From NCBI RefSeq assembly GCF_900105765.1, contig NZ_FNTX01000001.1, positions 1,770,387 through 1,834,386 of the forward strand: a DNA stretch of 64,000 nucleotides. The letters run 5' to 3'. Positions 38,715 through 51,922 of this stretch are shown here, one piece after another. A program made the translations under genes and the position numbers. How positions within the stretch are numbered: position 1 is the stretch's first letter; every line of letters begins with the position of its first letter. The notes under the pieces are model-generated. The model made no database searches. It saw nothing but the letters and a program-made list of their open reading frames with translations, and had not been told where the DNA came from. Origin of the DNA: Ruania alba. Lineage in GTDB: Bacteria > Actinomycetota > Actinomycetes > Actinomycetales > Beutenbergiaceae.

Positions 38715-40576
38715 CCGGACACCTCCGCACGTTCGTCCCGCTCGCGCTGGTAGGCGGTGACCAGGCGCCGGTACCCGGGATCACTGGCCAGCAGCTCAGC
38801 GTGCGACCCGGTCCCGGTCACCTGACCGCGGTCCAGGTGCAGCACAGTGTCCGCCAGTGCGATCGTGGCGTTGCGGTAGGCCACCACCACGACCGTCACG
38901 TCACCGGCGATCTCCCGCAGACCGGTGAGGATCGCTTGCTCCACCACCGGGTCGAGCGCAGAGGTGGCATCGTCCAGAAGCAACAACCGTGGGCGGCGGA
39001 TCAGGGCCCGTGCGATAGCCAGCCGCTGCCGCTGTCCACCCGAGAGGGAGGCTCCGCGCTCTCCGATGACCGTGTCCAGGCCGTCCGGTAAGGCGTCCAC
39101 GAACGAGTCTGCGCAGGCGATCCGCAGGGCCTTCCAGACCTCCTCGTCGGAGAACGGTCGGTCCTCGGTCCCGTCGCCGAGGGTGACGTTGTCGCGCACC
39201 GTGTCCTCGAAGACGAAGGCCTGCTGGGCCACCAGCGCGACCGTCCCGGTGCGGTTGCCACTGCGTATCTCGCGCAGATCCACGCCGTCGTAGCGCACGA
39301 CTCCCTCGGACGGGTCGCGGAGCCGGGCGAGCAGGTCCACCAAGGTGGACTTTCCGGCTCCGGTCGAGCCGACAATGGCGAGTGTGCGACCTGCGGGGAC
39401 CTCGAAGCTGACGTCATTGAGGATGGTCCGCTGTCCGTCCGGGGAGTCGGCGTCGGGTGCGCGGAGGGTGACCGCCTCGACAGCGAGATGCACGCCATCG
39501 GCATCGTCCAGGGTGCGGTCCCCCTCGGAGAGATATCCGCGGGCGTCGATCACCCGGGAGATCCGGTCGTGCCCGACCAGCGAGCGGGGCAGGTCACCGA
39601 GCACGAACCCGATCGCGCGCACCGGGATCGCGAGCACGGTGAGCAGATAGGAGGCAGTGATCACGTCCCCGGTCTCGATCGCTCGGGCGGCGACCCGGCT
39701 GGACCCGACGGCGAGTACCAGCAGGGTGGCCAGCGCGGGCAAGAGGTCGATGACCGGGTCGAAGACCGAGCGGATCCGCCCCACACCGACGTTCGCCGCA
39801 CGCAGGCGGTCGGCTGCGGCGGTGAAGCGCTCCTCCTCGATCTCGACGGTGCCGAGGGACTTCACGACTGCGGCAGCTTCGAAGCTCTCGTGGGCGACGT
39901 CGGAGACCACGGCCCGTTCGTGCTGCACCTGGGTGACGGCGGGAGCCATCCTCCGGCGGTACACGGCGTTGGCCACCAGGATCAGTGGCAGCATGCTGAT
40001 CCCGATCGCGCCGAGAAACGGATCGGCCGCGAGCATGGCGCCGCTGGCCACCACGATCATCGCGATCACTCCGAGCGCGAACGGTAGCGGGCCGAAGACG
40101 AATCCCGCTGTCTCGGCGTCGGCGTTGGCGTTCGAGAGCAGCTGCCCGGCCGGGTGCTTGCGGTGCCAGGTCATCGGCAGACGCAGGTACTGGCGGGTGA
40201 CGGCGCGGCGATGCCCCGCCTGCACGCCCAGGGCCGCCACCCCGGCGAAGGTGCGTCGCAGCGCGACCCCGACCGCGGTCGCCGCTGCGATGACCAGCAG
40301 GATCGCTCCGGCTGCCCAGAGGGTGCTCGACGAGATGCCCGGCCCCGTGAGGGCTGGCACGACCACCCGGTCGGTCACCTGACCCAGGGCCCACCCGGAG
40401 GCGACCATGGCGATGCCGTAGCCCACGCTGGCGCCGATGGCGATCGCGAACGGACGGGGCTGAGACTTCAGGCCACGCCCCAGGAGGAGCAACGAACGCC
40501 GGACGGCGCTGCCGGAGAGTGCGTGCGGGCTGTCAGGGTCTGGGTGGGTGTCCGGGCCGGATGGCACGGTGGGCAT
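38711..40576 (-). CDS. ABC exporter, fused permease-ATPase (first of pair)
   Basis: 621 residues: N-terminal hydrophilic segment, six-helix exporter domain (about 50-320) and ATPase with Walker A GSTGAGKST, signature LSGGQRQ and Walker B LLLLDDATSALD. The Walker B carries Asp-Asp where Asp-Glu is normal, so the catalytic Glu is Asp; in heterodimeric exporters this marks the degenerate ATP site. The H-loop His is also replaced (VVAYRNA). That fits pairing with the next gene. Start ATG 40576 is chosen over 40651 for family fit and GGGAG upstream. Confidence 0.9.
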   Translation of the reverse strand: MPTVPSGPDTHPDPDSPHALSGSAVRRSLLLLGRGLKSQPRPFAIAIGASVGYGIAMVASGWALGQVTDRVVVPALTGPGISSSTLWAAGAILLVIAAATAVGVALRRTFAGVAALGVQAGHRRAVTRQYLRLPMTWHRKHPAGQLLSNANADAETAGFVFGPLPFALGVIAMIVVASGAMLAADPFLGAIGISMLPLILVANAVYRRRMAPAVTQVQHERAVVSDVAHESFEAAAVVKSLGTVEIEEERFTAAADRLRAANVGVGRIRSVFDPVIDLLPALATLLVLAVGSSRVAARAIETGDVITASYLLTVLAIPVRAIGFVLGDLPRSLVGHDRISRVIDARGYLSEGDRTLDDADGVHLAVEAVTLRAPDADSPDGQRTILNDVSFEVPAGRTLAIVGSTGAGKSTLVDLLARLRDPSEGVVRYDGVDLREIRSGNRTGTVALVAQQAFVFEDTVRDNVTLGDGTEDRPFSDEEVWKALRIACADSFVDALPDGLDTVIGERGASLSGGQRQRLAIARALIRRPRLLLLDDATSALDPVVEQAILTGLREIAGDVTVVVVAYRNATIALADTVLHLDRGQVTGTGSHAELLASDPGYRRLVTAYQRERDERAEVSG

Positions 40577-40749
40577 GCGAGGACGACTCCCTCGAAGGGC
40601 TGCGGGCGGCGCGAGCCCGGCAGGCGGGCGCTGTGGCGAAACGGACGGCACCTATCTTGGCACAGCCGGTCGCGCGCGTGGTAACGGTCTCAGGTGCTGC
40701 GGGGGACGGGCAGTGCAGAGGTTGACGACGGTGTGCGAGGCTGTGCTGC

Positions 40750-41379
40750 ATGTGGGCGCAGCAGGAACAGGTGGACCTGGTGTCGACGATGCGTGCGGCC
40801 GGTCCGGACGCGCCCACGCTGTGCGCCGGGTGGCGGACCCGGCACCTGGCCGCCCACCTCTACCTGCGTGGCCACCGGCCCTGGGCGCTGGCGACTAGTG
40901 CCGACGATGCGACCATGCGCCTCGGCGATCAGTGCGCCGAGGCCCACACCTACGAGCAGCTGCTCGCCGATTTCATCGCCCCGCCACGGGGGCTGGCCGG
41001 TGCATCCGGGCTTCGTCGCGTCTCCGCCCGCGCCGACGATGCGGTGAATCTGCTCGAGTACGTGGTGCACCACGAGGACGTGCGGCGGGCGGAGACGCTC
41101 CCGCCACCGCGCGAGCACGACCAGGGAATGCTCGATGCGGTGTGGCGGCGCGTGGCGGGGATGGCTCGAATCGCCTACCGGACGGCACCGGTCGGGGTGA
41201 TCCTCGTCGTCCCGCACGGTCCGCGGCTGCGGGCCCGCCGGGACTCGGACGGGGTCGCCGTGATCGGTCCCCCGGTGGAGCAGGCCCTGTATGCCTTCGG
41301 GCGCCGGGACCAGAGCGACGTCACGTTGCACGGGGCGCCGGACGCCGTCGCCCGGATGCGGGACTGGGCCGCATCCTGA
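40750..41379 (+). CDS. TIGR03085-family (maleylpyruvate isomerase/DinB-like) protein
   Basis: 209 residues. The N-terminal DinB-like half has LCAGWRTRHLAAHLYLR (metal His) and the middle EYVVHHEDVRRAE (metal His pair), as in mycothiol-dependent maleylpyruvate isomerase relatives and TIGR03085. The C-terminal half is the small alpha/beta domain of this family. Window genes for mycothiol synthesis (mshC) are consistent with thiol-dependent chemistry, but activity is unproven. GAGGCT 7 nt before the ATG hints at leaderless transcription. Confidence 0.8.
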   Translation: MWAQQEQVDLVSTMRAAGPDAPTLCAGWRTRHLAAHLYLRGHRPWALATSADDATMRLGDQCAEAHTYEQLLADFIAPPRGLAGASGLRRVSARADDAVNLLEYVVHHEDVRRAETLPPPREHDQGMLDAVWRRVAGMARIAYRTAPVGVILVVPHGPRLRARRDSDGVAVIGPPVEQALYAFGRRDQSDVTLHGAPDAVARMRDWAAS

Positions 41380-41412
41380 CCGCATACCGCCGCGCCGGCG
41401 CCGGCGGCGGCT

Positions 41413-42183
41413 TCAGCGAACGGGCAGGCCAGCCGCGCGTAGCGCGTCCTTGACCGCGCCGACCGTGAACGTTCCGAAGTGGAACACGCTCGCCGCGAGC
41501 AACGCGTCGGCCCCGGCACGCGCAGCCTCGACGAAATGCTCCGTGCTGCCGGCGCCGCCGCTCGCGATCAACGGCACCCTGACCTCAGACCGTACCTGGG
41601 CGATCATCTCCAGGTCGAAGCCCGCGCTCGTACCGTCGGCGTCGATGGAGTTCAGCAGCACCTCGCCCACGCCCAGACGTTCGGCCTGGCGGACCCACTC
41701 GAGGGTATCGATCCCCGTGCCGCGGCGGCCCCCGTGCGTGGTCACCTCGAAACCCGAGGGTGTCACGGTGTCGCCTCGAGTACGCCGAGCATCCACGGAG
41801 AGCACGAGCACCTGCGAGCCGAACCGCTGCGCGATCTCGGCGATCAGCTCAGGGCGTGCGATCGCCGCGGTGTTCACCCCGACCTTGTCCGCTCCGGCGC
41901 GCAGCAACGCATCCACGTCGTCCACGCTGCGCACTCCGCCACCGACGGTGAGCGGGACGAACACCTCCTCGGCGGTGCGACTGACGATCTCCTTCGTGGT
42001 GGCGCGCCCCTCGGTGGAGGCGCTCACGTCCAGGAAGGTGACCTCGTCGGCGCGTTCGTCGTCGTACCGGTGCGCCAGCTCGACGGGGTCGCCGGCATCT
42101 CTGAGGTTCTCGAAGTTGACCCCTTTGACGACGCGGCCAGCATCGACGTCCAGGCACGGGATCACGCGTACCGCAACGCTCAC
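41413..42183 (-). CDS. hisF: Imidazole glycerol phosphate synthase subunit HisF
   Basis: Cyclase subunit of the HisFH complex. The 256-residue barrel has [14 protein letters not shown] with catalytic Asp near residue 11, [19 protein letters not shown] with the second Asp, and [10 protein letters not shown] phosphate loop. The start is GTG 42183, overlapping the FKBP stop (GTGA), not the longer open frame. Unusually it is coupled to the proteasome-side operon rather than to hisA/hisI. Confidence 0.96.
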   Translation of the reverse strand: MSVAVRVIPCLDVDAGRVVKGVNFENLRDAGDPVELAHRYDDERADEVTFLDVSASTEGRATTKEIVSRTAEEVFVPLTVGGGVRSVDDVDALLRAGADKVGVNTAAIARPELIAEIAQRFGSQVLVLSVDARRTRGDTVTPSGFEVTTHGGRRGTGIDTLEWVRQAERLGVGEVLLNSIDADGTSAGFDLEMIAQVRSEVRVPLIASGGAGSTEHFVEAARAGADALLAASVFHFGTFTVGAVKDALRAAGLPVR

Positions 42184-43103
42184 TCGGCTCCCCCCTCGGT
42201 ACCGTCCATCGGGGAGACGGCGAGCACATCGATCACGTACACCAGGGTATCGTCCCCGAACGCCTGCTCCGGGGGCACGATCAGCATCACCTGGGATCCG
42301 ACGGTGGCGTCCACCAGACCGTCCTGCCACCCATCGATCAGGCCGGTGAAGGCAATCGTGGTGGGCCCCTGCCCCTCGGACCAGGTGCCGTCCACCACCT
42401 CGCCACTCTCCCAGGAGACAGCGGTGTAGCGCACGGTGACGGCGTACTCGGCACGCACCTGGGTGCCCTCGCCACGCTTCAGGGTGACGATGCGCAACTC
42501 CGTCGGTGGCTCAGTATCGGGGATCTCGACCGTGGGTGCTCCGGTCTCGTCCAAGGTCACCGAGGGGACGTCGTCAGGGGGTTCGACGGTCTCGCCCCAC
42601 GCCCGGGTGTGCAGCACGTCATAGACGATGACGACCGGTTCGGGAGATTCCGCCGTGCCGAGCTCAGCGCGGAGCAGCCGGGTGCCCTCGGCGACGCCGA
42701 CGAGCTCGGAATACAGGGGACCTGCGGCGGCTTCGGTCACCTGCATGGTCTGTGGCTGCGACCCGTAGATATCGCCCACCACATCGCCGGTGTCGGCATC
42801 CACCGCGATGTAGGAGACCAGCGCCAAGTCGCCGTCGGCAAGTGTCGGCCCGTCGCCCTCGATCACCGTGGTCGTGGCGGTCTCGGTGATCTCCAACGGC
42901 GCCTCGAACACGACCTGCGGACGGACCCCGAACTCGCCGGCCACCTGCACCTGGTCGATCGTGGGAGTGGGCTCCACGTCCGGCTCCGTGCAACCGGTCA
43001 GCGCGAGCAGGACTGCCAGCAGACCGAGCACCGGCCGCAGCAGAACACGCGACCGCCGGCGTGCGCGACGCCGGGTCGAACGAGGTAAAAGGGTGGCAGA
43101 CAC
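42180..43103 (-). CDS. FKBP-type peptidyl-prolyl isomerase lipoprotein
   Basis: 307 residues. Arg-rich n-region, hydrophobic core and lipobox LLALTGC near residue 36 mark a lipoprotein anchored outside the membrane. Two FKBP-like domains seem present (about 60-175, degenerate; 200-300, with [29 protein letters not shown] and [11 protein letters not shown]). GTG 43103 is supported by TAGGAT 8 nt upstream, whose TAG is also the pafA stop codon. Likely an extracytoplasmic folding factor. Confidence 0.9.
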   Translation of the reverse strand: MSATLLPRSTRRRARRRSRVLLRPVLGLLAVLLALTGCTEPDVEPTPTIDQVQVAGEFGVRPQVVFEAPLEITETATTTVIEGDGPTLADGDLALVSYIAVDADTGDVVGDIYGSQPQTMQVTEAAAGPLYSELVGVAEGTRLLRAELGTAESPEPVVIVYDVLHTRAWGETVEPPDDVPSVTLDETGAPTVEIPDTEPPTELRIVTLKRGEGTQVRAEYAVTVRYTAVSWESGEVVDGTWSEGQGPTTIAFTGLIDGWQDGLVDATVGSQVMLIVPPEQAFGDDTLVYVIDVLAVSPMDGTEGGAE

Positions 43104-43111
43104 GAGTGCCG

Positions 43112-43117
43112 ATCCTA
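43112..43117 (-). promoter_or_regulatory. FKBP promoter -10 overlapping the pafA stop
   Basis: TAGGAT on the reverse strand begins with the TAG stop of pafA and ends 8 nt before the GTG at 43103, so a separate leaderless transcript is likely within the operon. Confidence 0.45.
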
Positions 43118-44512
43118 CGCGCCGAGCCCGGCTGCGTCCGCCGGAGGGCCCGTCATCGAGGCGATCAGGCGGTCGACCCGGTCGTCCTCGGAACGGAACG
43201 GGTCCTTGCACAGCACCGTGCGTCCCGCACTGTCGTTCAATTTCAGGTGCACCCAGTCCACTGTGTAGTCCCGACGGCGAGCAGTCGCCGCCTGCACGAA
43301 CTCCCCGCGCAACTTCGCGCGCGTCGTCTGCGGCGGGTTCGTCGCGGCTTCGTCGATCTGCGCGTCGGTCACCACCCGGCTGACCATGTCCCGCGCAGCA
43401 AGCTTGGCGAAGAGCCCATCCTGGGCGGAGATGTCGTGGTAGGCCAGGTCCAGACGCAGCACCCGCGGGTCGGAGAGCGGCACACCGTGCGAGGCGGTGT
43501 ACCGATCCAGTAGCCGCTTCTTGATGGCCCAGTCGAGGTCACGGTCGACCAGGGACAGGTCACCGCTGCGCAGCGCCTTCAGCCCGCGGCCCCACAACTC
43601 CAGGATCGTATCGTCGTATGGCCCCTTCTCCTGGGCGGAGGAGAGGAAGTCCCGGGCCCTGTCGAGGTAGACCTGCTGCACCTCCACGGCCGAGTACCGG
43701 GCGCCGGTGGCCAATGTGACGGGGGTGGTGGCGGTGATGTCGTGCGAGATCTCACGCAACGCCCGCACCGGGTTCTCCAGGCTCAGGTCCGGGAACAGCT
43801 GGCCCGCCTCGAGCATCCGCAGCACCAGGTCCGTCATCCCCACCTTGAGCAACGTCGTGGTCTCGGACATCGAGGAGTCCCCGGAGATCACATGCAGCCG
43901 CCGGTACAGCTCGGCGTCAGCGTGCGGCTCATCGCGGGTGTTGATGATCGGCCGGGACCGCGTGGTGGCCGAGCTGGTGGCCTCCCAGAGGTGGTCAGCG
44001 CGTTGCGAGAAGCAGTAGACGGGACCACGAGAGGTCACCTGGATGTGTCCGGCACCGGTGAGCACCTGCCGGGTGATGAGGAACGGCACGAGCACATCCG
44101 CGAACCGGCCGAAGTCTCCCCGACGGCGGATCAGGTAGTTCTCGTGGCAGCCGTAGGAGTTTCCTGCCGAGTCCAGGTTGTTCTTGAACAGGTGCACCCG
44201 CCCGGGCACACCATCCGCGTCCAGGCGTTCCTGAGCGTCCCTGACGAGTCCTTCCAGGATGCGCTCGCCGGCCTTGTCGTGGGCCACCAGCTGGGCGAGA
44301 TCGTCGCACTCGGCCGTGGCGTACTCCGGGTGCGAACCGACGTCCAGGTACAGGCGTGCGCCGTTGCCGAGGAAGACGTTCGACGATCGTCCCCATGCCA
44401 CCACCTTGCGGAACAGGTACCGCGCCACCTCTTCGGCGGAGAGGCCGCGCCCTTCCGGCGCTGCGCAGGTGACGCCGAACTCGGTCTCCAGGCCGAAGAT
44501 CCGGCGGATCAT
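43115..44512 (-). CDS. pafA: Pup--protein ligase
   Basis: PafA joins the C-terminal glutamate of Pup to substrate lysines. 465 residues of the carboxylate-amine/glutamine-synthetase fold: [12 protein letters not shown] (ATP/Mg Glu), [16 protein letters not shown] with catalytic Asp, [21 protein letters not shown] and [13 protein letters not shown]. It lacks the Dop-loop insertion, which distinguishes it from Dop at 46298. ATG 44512 overlaps the prcA stop (ATGA). pafB/pafC do not follow here as they do in mycobacteria. Confidence 0.96.
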   Translation of the reverse strand: MIRRIFGLETEFGVTCAAPEGRGLSAEEVARYLFRKVVAWGRSSNVFLGNGARLYLDVGSHPEYATAECDDLAQLVAHDKAGERILEGLVRDAQERLDADGVPGRVHLFKNNLDSAGNSYGCHENYLIRRRGDFGRFADVLVPFLITRQVLTGAGHIQVTSRGPVYCFSQRADHLWEATSSATTRSRPIINTRDEPHADAELYRRLHVISGDSSMSETTTLLKVGMTDLVLRMLEAGQLFPDLSLENPVRALREISHDITATTPVTLATGARYSAVEVQQVYLDRARDFLSSAQEKGPYDDTILELWGRGLKALRSGDLSLVDRDLDWAIKKRLLDRYTASHGVPLSDPRVLRLDLAYHDISAQDGLFAKLAARDMVSRVVTDAQIDEAATNPPQTTRAKLRGEFVQAATARRRDYTVDWVHLKLNDSAGRTVLCKDPFRSEDDRVDRLIASMTGPPADAAGLGA

Positions 44513-45228
44513 GCGGGTCCGGTCCCTGCTCGAGCGCCTTCGTCAAGCAGCGTGCCCAGCGCGTCAGGGTCCAACCGGCGGAATGTACGCCGCGTTCGGG
44601 TGCGGTCGAGCACGGCTGCTTCGAGGTGCTCGGTCGGGATCCGCCGTCGGTGGCCGGACTCGTCCGTGCCGAGAGTGCCCACGGCGAGCGCGAGCACCTG
44701 CGCCAAGGTCAGGCCGGTGCGCCAGTGCTCACCCACGTGAGCACCGAGGCGCTCGGCCGCGCCACCCATCACCACGTGCCCGGGCTCGTCGGCCACCGAG
44801 CCGTCGTACCCGAGCCGGTAGATCTGGTCCTCGTCCTGGCCGGAACCGACCTCGACGACGGCGATCTCGACCTCGAGTGGTTTGGACTCGGTGGTGAAGA
44901 CGGCGCCGAGGGTCTGGGCATAGGCGTTCGCCAGGCCCCGTGCGTTCACGTCCACCCGGTCGTAGGAATAGCCGCGCAGGTCGGCGTAGCGCACACCGGC
45001 CACCCGCAGGTTCTCGAACTCGTTGTACTTGCCCACGGCGGCAAAGGCGATGCGGTCGTAGATCTCGCTGATCTTGTGCAACGCACGAGACGGGTTCTCG
45101 GTCACGAAGGCGATGCCGTCGTCATATCCGACGACGATCACCGAGCGGCCCCGTGCGATGCCCTTGCGCGCGAAGTCCGCCCGATCCTTCATCAGCTGCT
45201 CGGGTGAGACGTAGAACGGCTGGGTCAT
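44509..45228 (-). CDS. prcA: Proteasome subunit alpha
   Basis: Outer-ring subunit gating the 20S proteasome. 239 residues with the N-terminal gate [29 protein letters not shown] and alpha-type core ([14 protein letters not shown]). No catalytic Thr. Its start overlaps the prcB stop (ATGA). Confidence 0.96.
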   Translation of the reverse strand: MTQPFYVSPEQLMKDRADFARKGIARGRSVIVVGYDDGIAFVTENPSRALHKISEIYDRIAFAAVGKYNEFENLRVAGVRYADLRGYSYDRVDVNARGLANAYAQTLGAVFTTESKPLEVEIAVVEVGSGQDEDQIYRLGYDGSVADEPGHVVMGGAAERLGAHVGEHWRTGLTLAQVLALAVGTLGTDESGHRRRIPTEHLEAAVLDRTRTRRTFRRLDPDALGTLLDEGARAGTGPA

Positions 45229-46058
45229 GCCTGACGGTTCCTCTCCGGCAGTGCGGCCACGCGGGCCACCGCCTCGGCCAGCTCACTGTCCGGCACCCGT
45301 TCGTATCCGGCCTCGCTCACCCGGGCGACGGTTGGATAGATGCCTCGCTCGACGTCCGGCCCGCCGGTGGCGGAATCGTCGTCGGCCGCGTCCATCAGGG
45401 CGTGCAGCACCGTCTGGATTCCCTCCTCGGCGCTCAGGCCAGGACGCCAGACCTTCTTCAGCGACCCCTTCGCGTACACCGAGCCGGACCCGATGCTGTG
45501 GTGCTCAGTCTCCTCGTAGCGGCCACCCACGACGTCGTAGGAGAAGATCCGCCCGGCGCCGGTGCGCGGGTCGTAGCCGCCGAACAGGGGCAGGGCCACC
45601 AGCCCGCGCAGTGCCATGCCGAGATTGCCGCGCACCATGGACCCGAGCCGGTTCGCCTTCCCTTCCAGGGAGAGCAAGGTGCCCTCGATCTTCTCGTAAT
45701 GTTCGAGCTCGAGCTGGAACAGCCGCACCAGATCCACCGCCAGGCCGGCCGTCCCGGCGATGCCCACCGCCGAGTACTCGTCCGCGGGGAACACCTTCTC
45801 CATCTGACGGTGCGCGATGGTCGACCCCATCGTCGCTCGCCGGTCCCCGGCCATCACCATGCCCCCGTCGTAGGTGAGCGCGACGATCGTGGTGGCGTGC
45901 GGGGAGGCGGCGACGGGCGTGCTGCCCTCCGGCGGGCCGACCCCGGGCATCAGCTCCGGTGCGTAGGAACTGAGGAACTCCACGAACGAGGCGCTGCCCG
46001 GCCGGGTGAACGCGGCGGGGAGCCGGTCCGGGTACTGCTGGTCGGCACGAGCGGTCAT
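45225..46058 (-). CDS. prcB: Proteasome subunit beta
   Basis: Catalytic inner-ring subunit. 277-residue precursor; autocleavage before Thr56 ([11 protein letters not shown]) removes a 55-residue propeptide, giving mature N-terminal Thr with GDRRATMG and Lys-containing core. ATG 46058 overlaps the pup stop (ATGA); the frame stays open far upstream but that region is dop antisense-frame noise. Confidence 0.96.
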   Translation of the reverse strand: MTARADQQYPDRLPAAFTRPGSASFVEFLSSYAPELMPGVGPPEGSTPVAASPHATTIVALTYDGGMVMAGDRRATMGSTIAHRQMEKVFPADEYSAVGIAGTAGLAVDLVRLFQLELEHYEKIEGTLLSLEGKANRLGSMVRGNLGMALRGLVALPLFGGYDPRTGAGRIFSYDVVGGRYEETEHHSIGSGSVYAKGSLKKVWRPGLSAEEGIQTVLHALMDAADDDSATGGPDVERGIYPTVARVSEAGYERVPDSELAEAVARVAALPERNRQA

Positions 46059-46243
46059 TGCCCGCCCTTCTGCACGAAGCCACGCACGAAGGACTCCGCA
46101 TTGGTCTCCAGCACGTCGTCGATCTCGTCCAGGAGCGAGTCCACCTCGGTGTCCCGGGCCTGGGCCGACGCGGCCGGGGGCGGCGGGACCTCGTCGTCGG
46201 GGCGCGGCTCGGGAGTGCGCTGGTCGAACTGTCGTGGCGACAT
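46055..46243 (-). CDS. pup: Prokaryotic ubiquitin-like protein Pup
   Basis: 62-residue, mostly disordered tag. The C-terminal half ([20 protein letters not shown]) is the helix that binds Mpa coiled coils, ending VQKGGQ. The last residue is Gln, so Dop must deamidate it before ligation. AAGGAG lies 7 nt before the ATG. Confidence 0.97.
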   Translation of the reverse strand: MSPRQFDQRTPEPRPDDEVPPPPAASAQARDTEVDSLLDEIDDVLETNAESFVRGFVQKGGQ

Positions 46244-46297
46244 CAGTTCTCCTTCTTCTGGTGGCCGGGCGGTGCCTCACTCCTGCGTAGTTCGATC

Positions 46298-47917
46298 CTA
46301 CGTGTCTGGCGGCTGCGGTGCGGTGAGTGCAGCCAGCAGTGACGCGGCGTCGGGGTGCTGGTCCAGCAAAGCACCCACGTGCTCCCGCGTACCCCGGTGC
46401 GGGTCGCTCATCGGGACCCGCTGGAGCGCAGGTGCGCCCTCGACGTCGAACACGATCGCGTCCCAGCTGGCGGCGGCCACCGCACCCGGGTACCGCCGCA
46501 CCGCCTCCCCCCGGAAGTACGCCCGGGTGTTGGTGGGTGGGTGCAGCACGGCATGGTCGACCTCGTCCTCGGTGACCACGCGCTCCACAGCACCGGCAGC
46601 GCGCAGCTTGCCGTAGATGCTGCGTTCGGGGCGCAGGTCCGACCACTGCAGGTCCGTGGCGGCCAGGCGCGGGGAGTCCCAGCCGAGACCGTCGCGCCGG
46701 CGCATCGCCTCCATCACCCGGAGCTTGGCCAGCCACTCCACCTCCCGCGCGCAGCTGGTCGGGTCGCTCCCGAGCCGCGTGAGCAGGTCCGACCAACGGT
46801 CCAGCACATCGACGGTCTGGTCGTCGGGCGTGATCCCGGTGCGATCGGCCTGCTCGCGCACGGCGGTGGTGAGGACCTTGCAGTAGGCACGTTGGATCTC
46901 CAACGCAGTCATCCGCCGTCCGTCGTCCAGCTCGAGCTCACGGGTCAGGCTGAGGTCATGACTGACTTCGTGCGTGGCCTCGACGGGGTCGGCCAGGCGG
47001 AGAGCGGCCAGCTCCAGCGGAAGCGACCCCTGCTCCAGCAACCACAGCAGCAGCGAGGTGGTCCCGACCTTGAGGTAGGTGGACATCTCCAGCAGGTTGG
47101 CGTCGCCGACGATGACGTGCAGCCGCCGGTACCGGCCCGCCTGGGCGTGCGGCTCGTCACGGGTGTTGATGATGGGGCGGCGCAACGTGGTCTCCAGCCC
47201 CACCTCGGCCTCGATGAAGTCAGCCCGTTGGGAGAGCTGGTACCCGGGCGTCTGGCCACGCTGGCCGCGGCCGAGCCGCCCCGCACCGCAGAACACGGGC
47301 CGGGTCACCAGGAACGGCGTGAGCGCAGCGATGATGTCCTCGAACGGCACCGCCCGATCTACCAGGTAGTTCTCGTGGGTGCCATAGCTGGCGCCCTTGC
47401 CGTCGGTGTTGTTCTTGTACAGGGCGACGTCCGGCATCCCAGCGATCTGCGCGAGCAGCCGGGCCGAGCGCAGCAGTACCTCCTCACCGGCCCGGTCCCA
47501 CAGCACCGCATCACGTGGTGTGGTGACCTCCGGGCTGGAGTACTCCGGGTGGGCGTGGTCGACGTAGTAGCGGGCGCCGTTCGGAAGGATCACGTTCGCC
47601 ACGGTGGCCTGCTCGGGCTGGGGTGAGGGACGCCGTCGGAGGGTGATCCGGTGCAGGTCCCCCTCGGGGGCCGGGTGCAGCGGATCGTCGGTGAGCAGGC
47701 TCGGGTCGGCCGCGGCACGATCCAGGCGGAAACCGCGAGCATCACACAGCGGGTCCTCGTCCTGGTAGTCCCACCGAGCGCGCGCGGCAGCGGGCATCCC
47801 CTCGTTCGCATACGCCGTGACCAGTTGCGCTGACATCAGCATCGGGTTCGCGCCCGGGTTGCCGACCCCGAGCAGGCCGTACTCGGTCTCGATGCCCATC
47901 ACCCGTCGCACACTCAC
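46298..47917 (-). CDS. dop: Pup deamidase/depupylase Dop
   Basis: Dop turns the Pup C-terminal Gln to Glu and removes Pup from substrates. 539 residues with [11 protein letters not shown], the longer Dop-loop region ([20 protein letters not shown]), [14 protein letters not shown] with catalytic Asp, [20 protein letters not shown] and [16 protein letters not shown] 47917 is fixed by TAGGCT 6 nt upstream (47924-47929), another leaderless case. Pup follows 54 bp downstream. Confidence 0.96.
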   Translation of the reverse strand: MSVRRVMGIETEYGLLGVGNPGANPMLMSAQLVTAYANEGMPAAARARWDYQDEDPLCDARGFRLDRAAADPSLLTDDPLHPAPEGDLHRITLRRRPSPQPEQATVANVILPNGARYYVDHAHPEYSSPEVTTPRDAVLWDRAGEEVLLRSARLLAQIAGMPDVALYKNNTDGKGASYGTHENYLVDRAVPFEDIIAALTPFLVTRPVFCGAGRLGRGQRGQTPGYQLSQRADFIEAEVGLETTLRRPIINTRDEPHAQAGRYRRLHVIVGDANLLEMSTYLKVGTTSLLLWLLEQGSLPLELAALRLADPVEATHEVSHDLSLTRELELDDGRRMTALEIQRAYCKVLTTAVREQADRTGITPDDQTVDVLDRWSDLLTRLGSDPTSCAREVEWLAKLRVMEAMRRRDGLGWDSPRLAATDLQWSDLRPERSIYGKLRAAGAVERVVTEDEVDHAVLHPPTNTRAYFRGEAVRRYPGAVAAASWDAIVFDVEGAPALQRVPMSDPHRGTREHVGALLDQHPDAASLLAALTAPQPPDT

Positions 47918-47934
47918 GGGTTCAGCCTATGCGT

Positions 47935-49635
47935 CTACAGGTACTGACCCGTGGGGTTCAGGTTCTCGATCGTCCGGCTCGCCTGGGGTGCACCCTTGTG
48001 CTGCACGATCGTGCGGATGAACACGATCCGCTCCCCCTTCTTGCCGGACACGCGGGCCCAGTCGTCCGGGTTGGTGGTGTTCGGCAAGTCCTCGTTCTCT
48101 TGGAACTCGGCGACAACACCGCTGAGCAGGTGCTCCACCCGGATCCCGCGCACGCCGGTGGCGAGCAGGTCCTTGATGGCCTGCTTCTTCGCCCGGTCGA
48201 CGATGTTCTGCACCATCGCTCCGGAGTTGAAGTCCTTGAAGTAGAGGACCTCCTTGTCACCGCTGGCGTAGGTGACTTCGAGGAACTCGTTCTCCGGATC
48301 CTCGGAGTACATCCGGCCCACCACGCGCTCGATCATCGCCTCCACGGCGGCCTCGGCGTCCCCACCGTGCTCGGCCAGGTCGTCGGGGTGGATCGGCAGG
48401 GCGGAGGTGAGGTACTTGCTGAAGATGTCCCGCGCAGACTCCGCGTCCGGCCGCTCGATCTTGATCTTCACGTCCAGCCGCCCGGGCCGCAGGATGGCCG
48501 GGTCGATCATGTCCTCGCGGTTCGAGGCCCCGATCACGATCACATTGTCCAGCCGCTCCACGCCGTCGATCTCGGCGAGCAGCTGCGGCACGATCGTCGT
48601 CTCCACGTCCGAGGAGACGCCGGTGCCACGGGTGCGGAACAACGACTCCATCTCGTCGAAGAAGACCACCACCGGCACGCCCTGGGAGGCCTTTTCCCGG
48701 GCGCGGGAGAAGATCAGCCGGATGTGCCGCTCGGTCTCCCCCACGAACTTGTTCAGTAGCTCGGGGCCCTTGATGTTCAGGAAGTAGCTGCGGGCCTGCG
48801 AGGTGGCCGCGCCGTCAGCCGGGGCCACCTGCCCGGCGCCCGCAGCGCCCCTGGCGTCCCGCGCCGCCGTCTGCGCCAGCGACGTGGCCACGGCCTTCGC
48901 GATGAGCGTCTTGCCGCATCCGGGCGGGCCGTACAGCAGCAGCCCCTTCGGCGGCTTCAGCCCGTGCTCGAGGAACAGGTCCGGGTGCAGGAACGGCAGT
49001 TCGACAGCGTCCCGGATCTGCTCGATCTGCCGAGCCAGGCCGCCGATGTCGGCGTAGGCGACGTCCGGCACTTCCTCGAGCATCAGGTCTTCGACCTCCG
49101 AGCGTGGGATCAGCTCGAAGGCGAAGTGGGTGCGGGTGTCCACGGTGAGCGCATCGCCCACCCGCACGCCGGACTCCACCAGCGGTCCGGCGAGGCGGAT
49201 CACCCGCTCCTCCTCCGCGCGGCCCAGCACCAGGGCACGGTCTGAGTCGATGACCTCCTTGACCGTGACCAGCTCGCCGACCGGTTCGAACCCGCCGGCG
49301 GCCACCACGGTCATCGCCTCGTTGAGCTGCACCTCCTGGCCGGGCCGCAACGAGTCCGCCACAACGTTGGGCGACATTCCGACGCGCAACTTGCGGCCCG
49401 AGGAGAGCACGTCCACGGTCCGGTCCGGGTGTGCGTTGAGGAAGATCGCATAGTTGCCGGGCGGCTTCGTCATCTCCTCCAGCTGGGAGCGCATCTCTAC
49501 CAGCTGCGAGCGCGCTGTGGTCAGGGCGGTGACGAGGCGTTCGTTCTTCGCAGCGAGCGAGGCGGCCTGCTCGGCCAGCTCTCGTTCGCGAGCGGAGTCG
49601 GTCCGGTCGGTGTTGCCACTGCTCCCGGTGACCAT
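47935..49635 (-). CDS. mpa: Proteasome-associated AAA ATPase (Mpa/ARC)
   Basis: Unfolds pupylated proteins into the 20S core. 566 residues: coiled coil (about 15-58) for Pup, two OB folds (60-185), AAA domain with Walker A GPPGCGKT (236-243), pore loop KFVGE, Walker B FFDEME (325-330), and C-terminal GQYL, the proteasome-docking Tyr motif. An Ala/Gly-rich insertion (about 257-282) between Walker A helix and pore loop is longer than in mycobacteria. AGGAGGG precedes the ATG; TAGAGT (49667-49672) overlaps the trmI stop and is a likely -10. Confidence 0.96.
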   Translation of the reverse strand: MVTGSSGNTDRTDSARERELAEQAASLAAKNERLVTALTTARSQLVEMRSQLEEMTKPPGNYAIFLNAHPDRTVDVLSSGRKLRVGMSPNVVADSLRPGQEVQLNEAMTVVAAGGFEPVGELVTVKEVIDSDRALVLGRAEEERVIRLAGPLVESGVRVGDALTVDTRTHFAFELIPRSEVEDLMLEEVPDVAYADIGGLARQIEQIRDAVELPFLHPDLFLEHGLKPPKGLLLYGPPGCGKTLIAKAVATSLAQTAARDARGAAGAGQVAPADGAATSQARSYFLNIKGPELLNKFVGETERHIRLIFSRAREKASQGVPVVVFFDEMESLFRTRGTGVSSDVETTIVPQLLAEIDGVERLDNVIVIGASNREDMIDPAILRPGRLDVKIKIERPDAESARDIFSKYLTSALPIHPDDLAEHGGDAEAAVEAMIERVVGRMYSEDPENEFLEVTYASGDKEVLYFKDFNSGAMVQNIVDRAKKQAIKDLLATGVRGIRVEHLLSGVVAEFQENEDLPNTTNPDDWARVSGKKGERIVFIRTIVQHKGAPQASRTIENLNPTGQYL

Positions 49636-49664
49636 CTCGGGGCTCCCTCCTGCTCGCGGTCCTT

Positions 49665-51914
<2,250 letters not shown>

Positions 51915-51922
<8 letters not shown>

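Noticed and set aside
36990-38753. 587-codon open frame antisense to an ABC exporter gene
   Set aside because: His/Gly/Arg-rich shadow of a well-supported ABC ATPase.
46059-46796. Long N-terminal extension of prcB
   Set aside because: It overlaps pup and dop; the ATG at 46058 overlaps the pup stop and gives the expected propeptide length.
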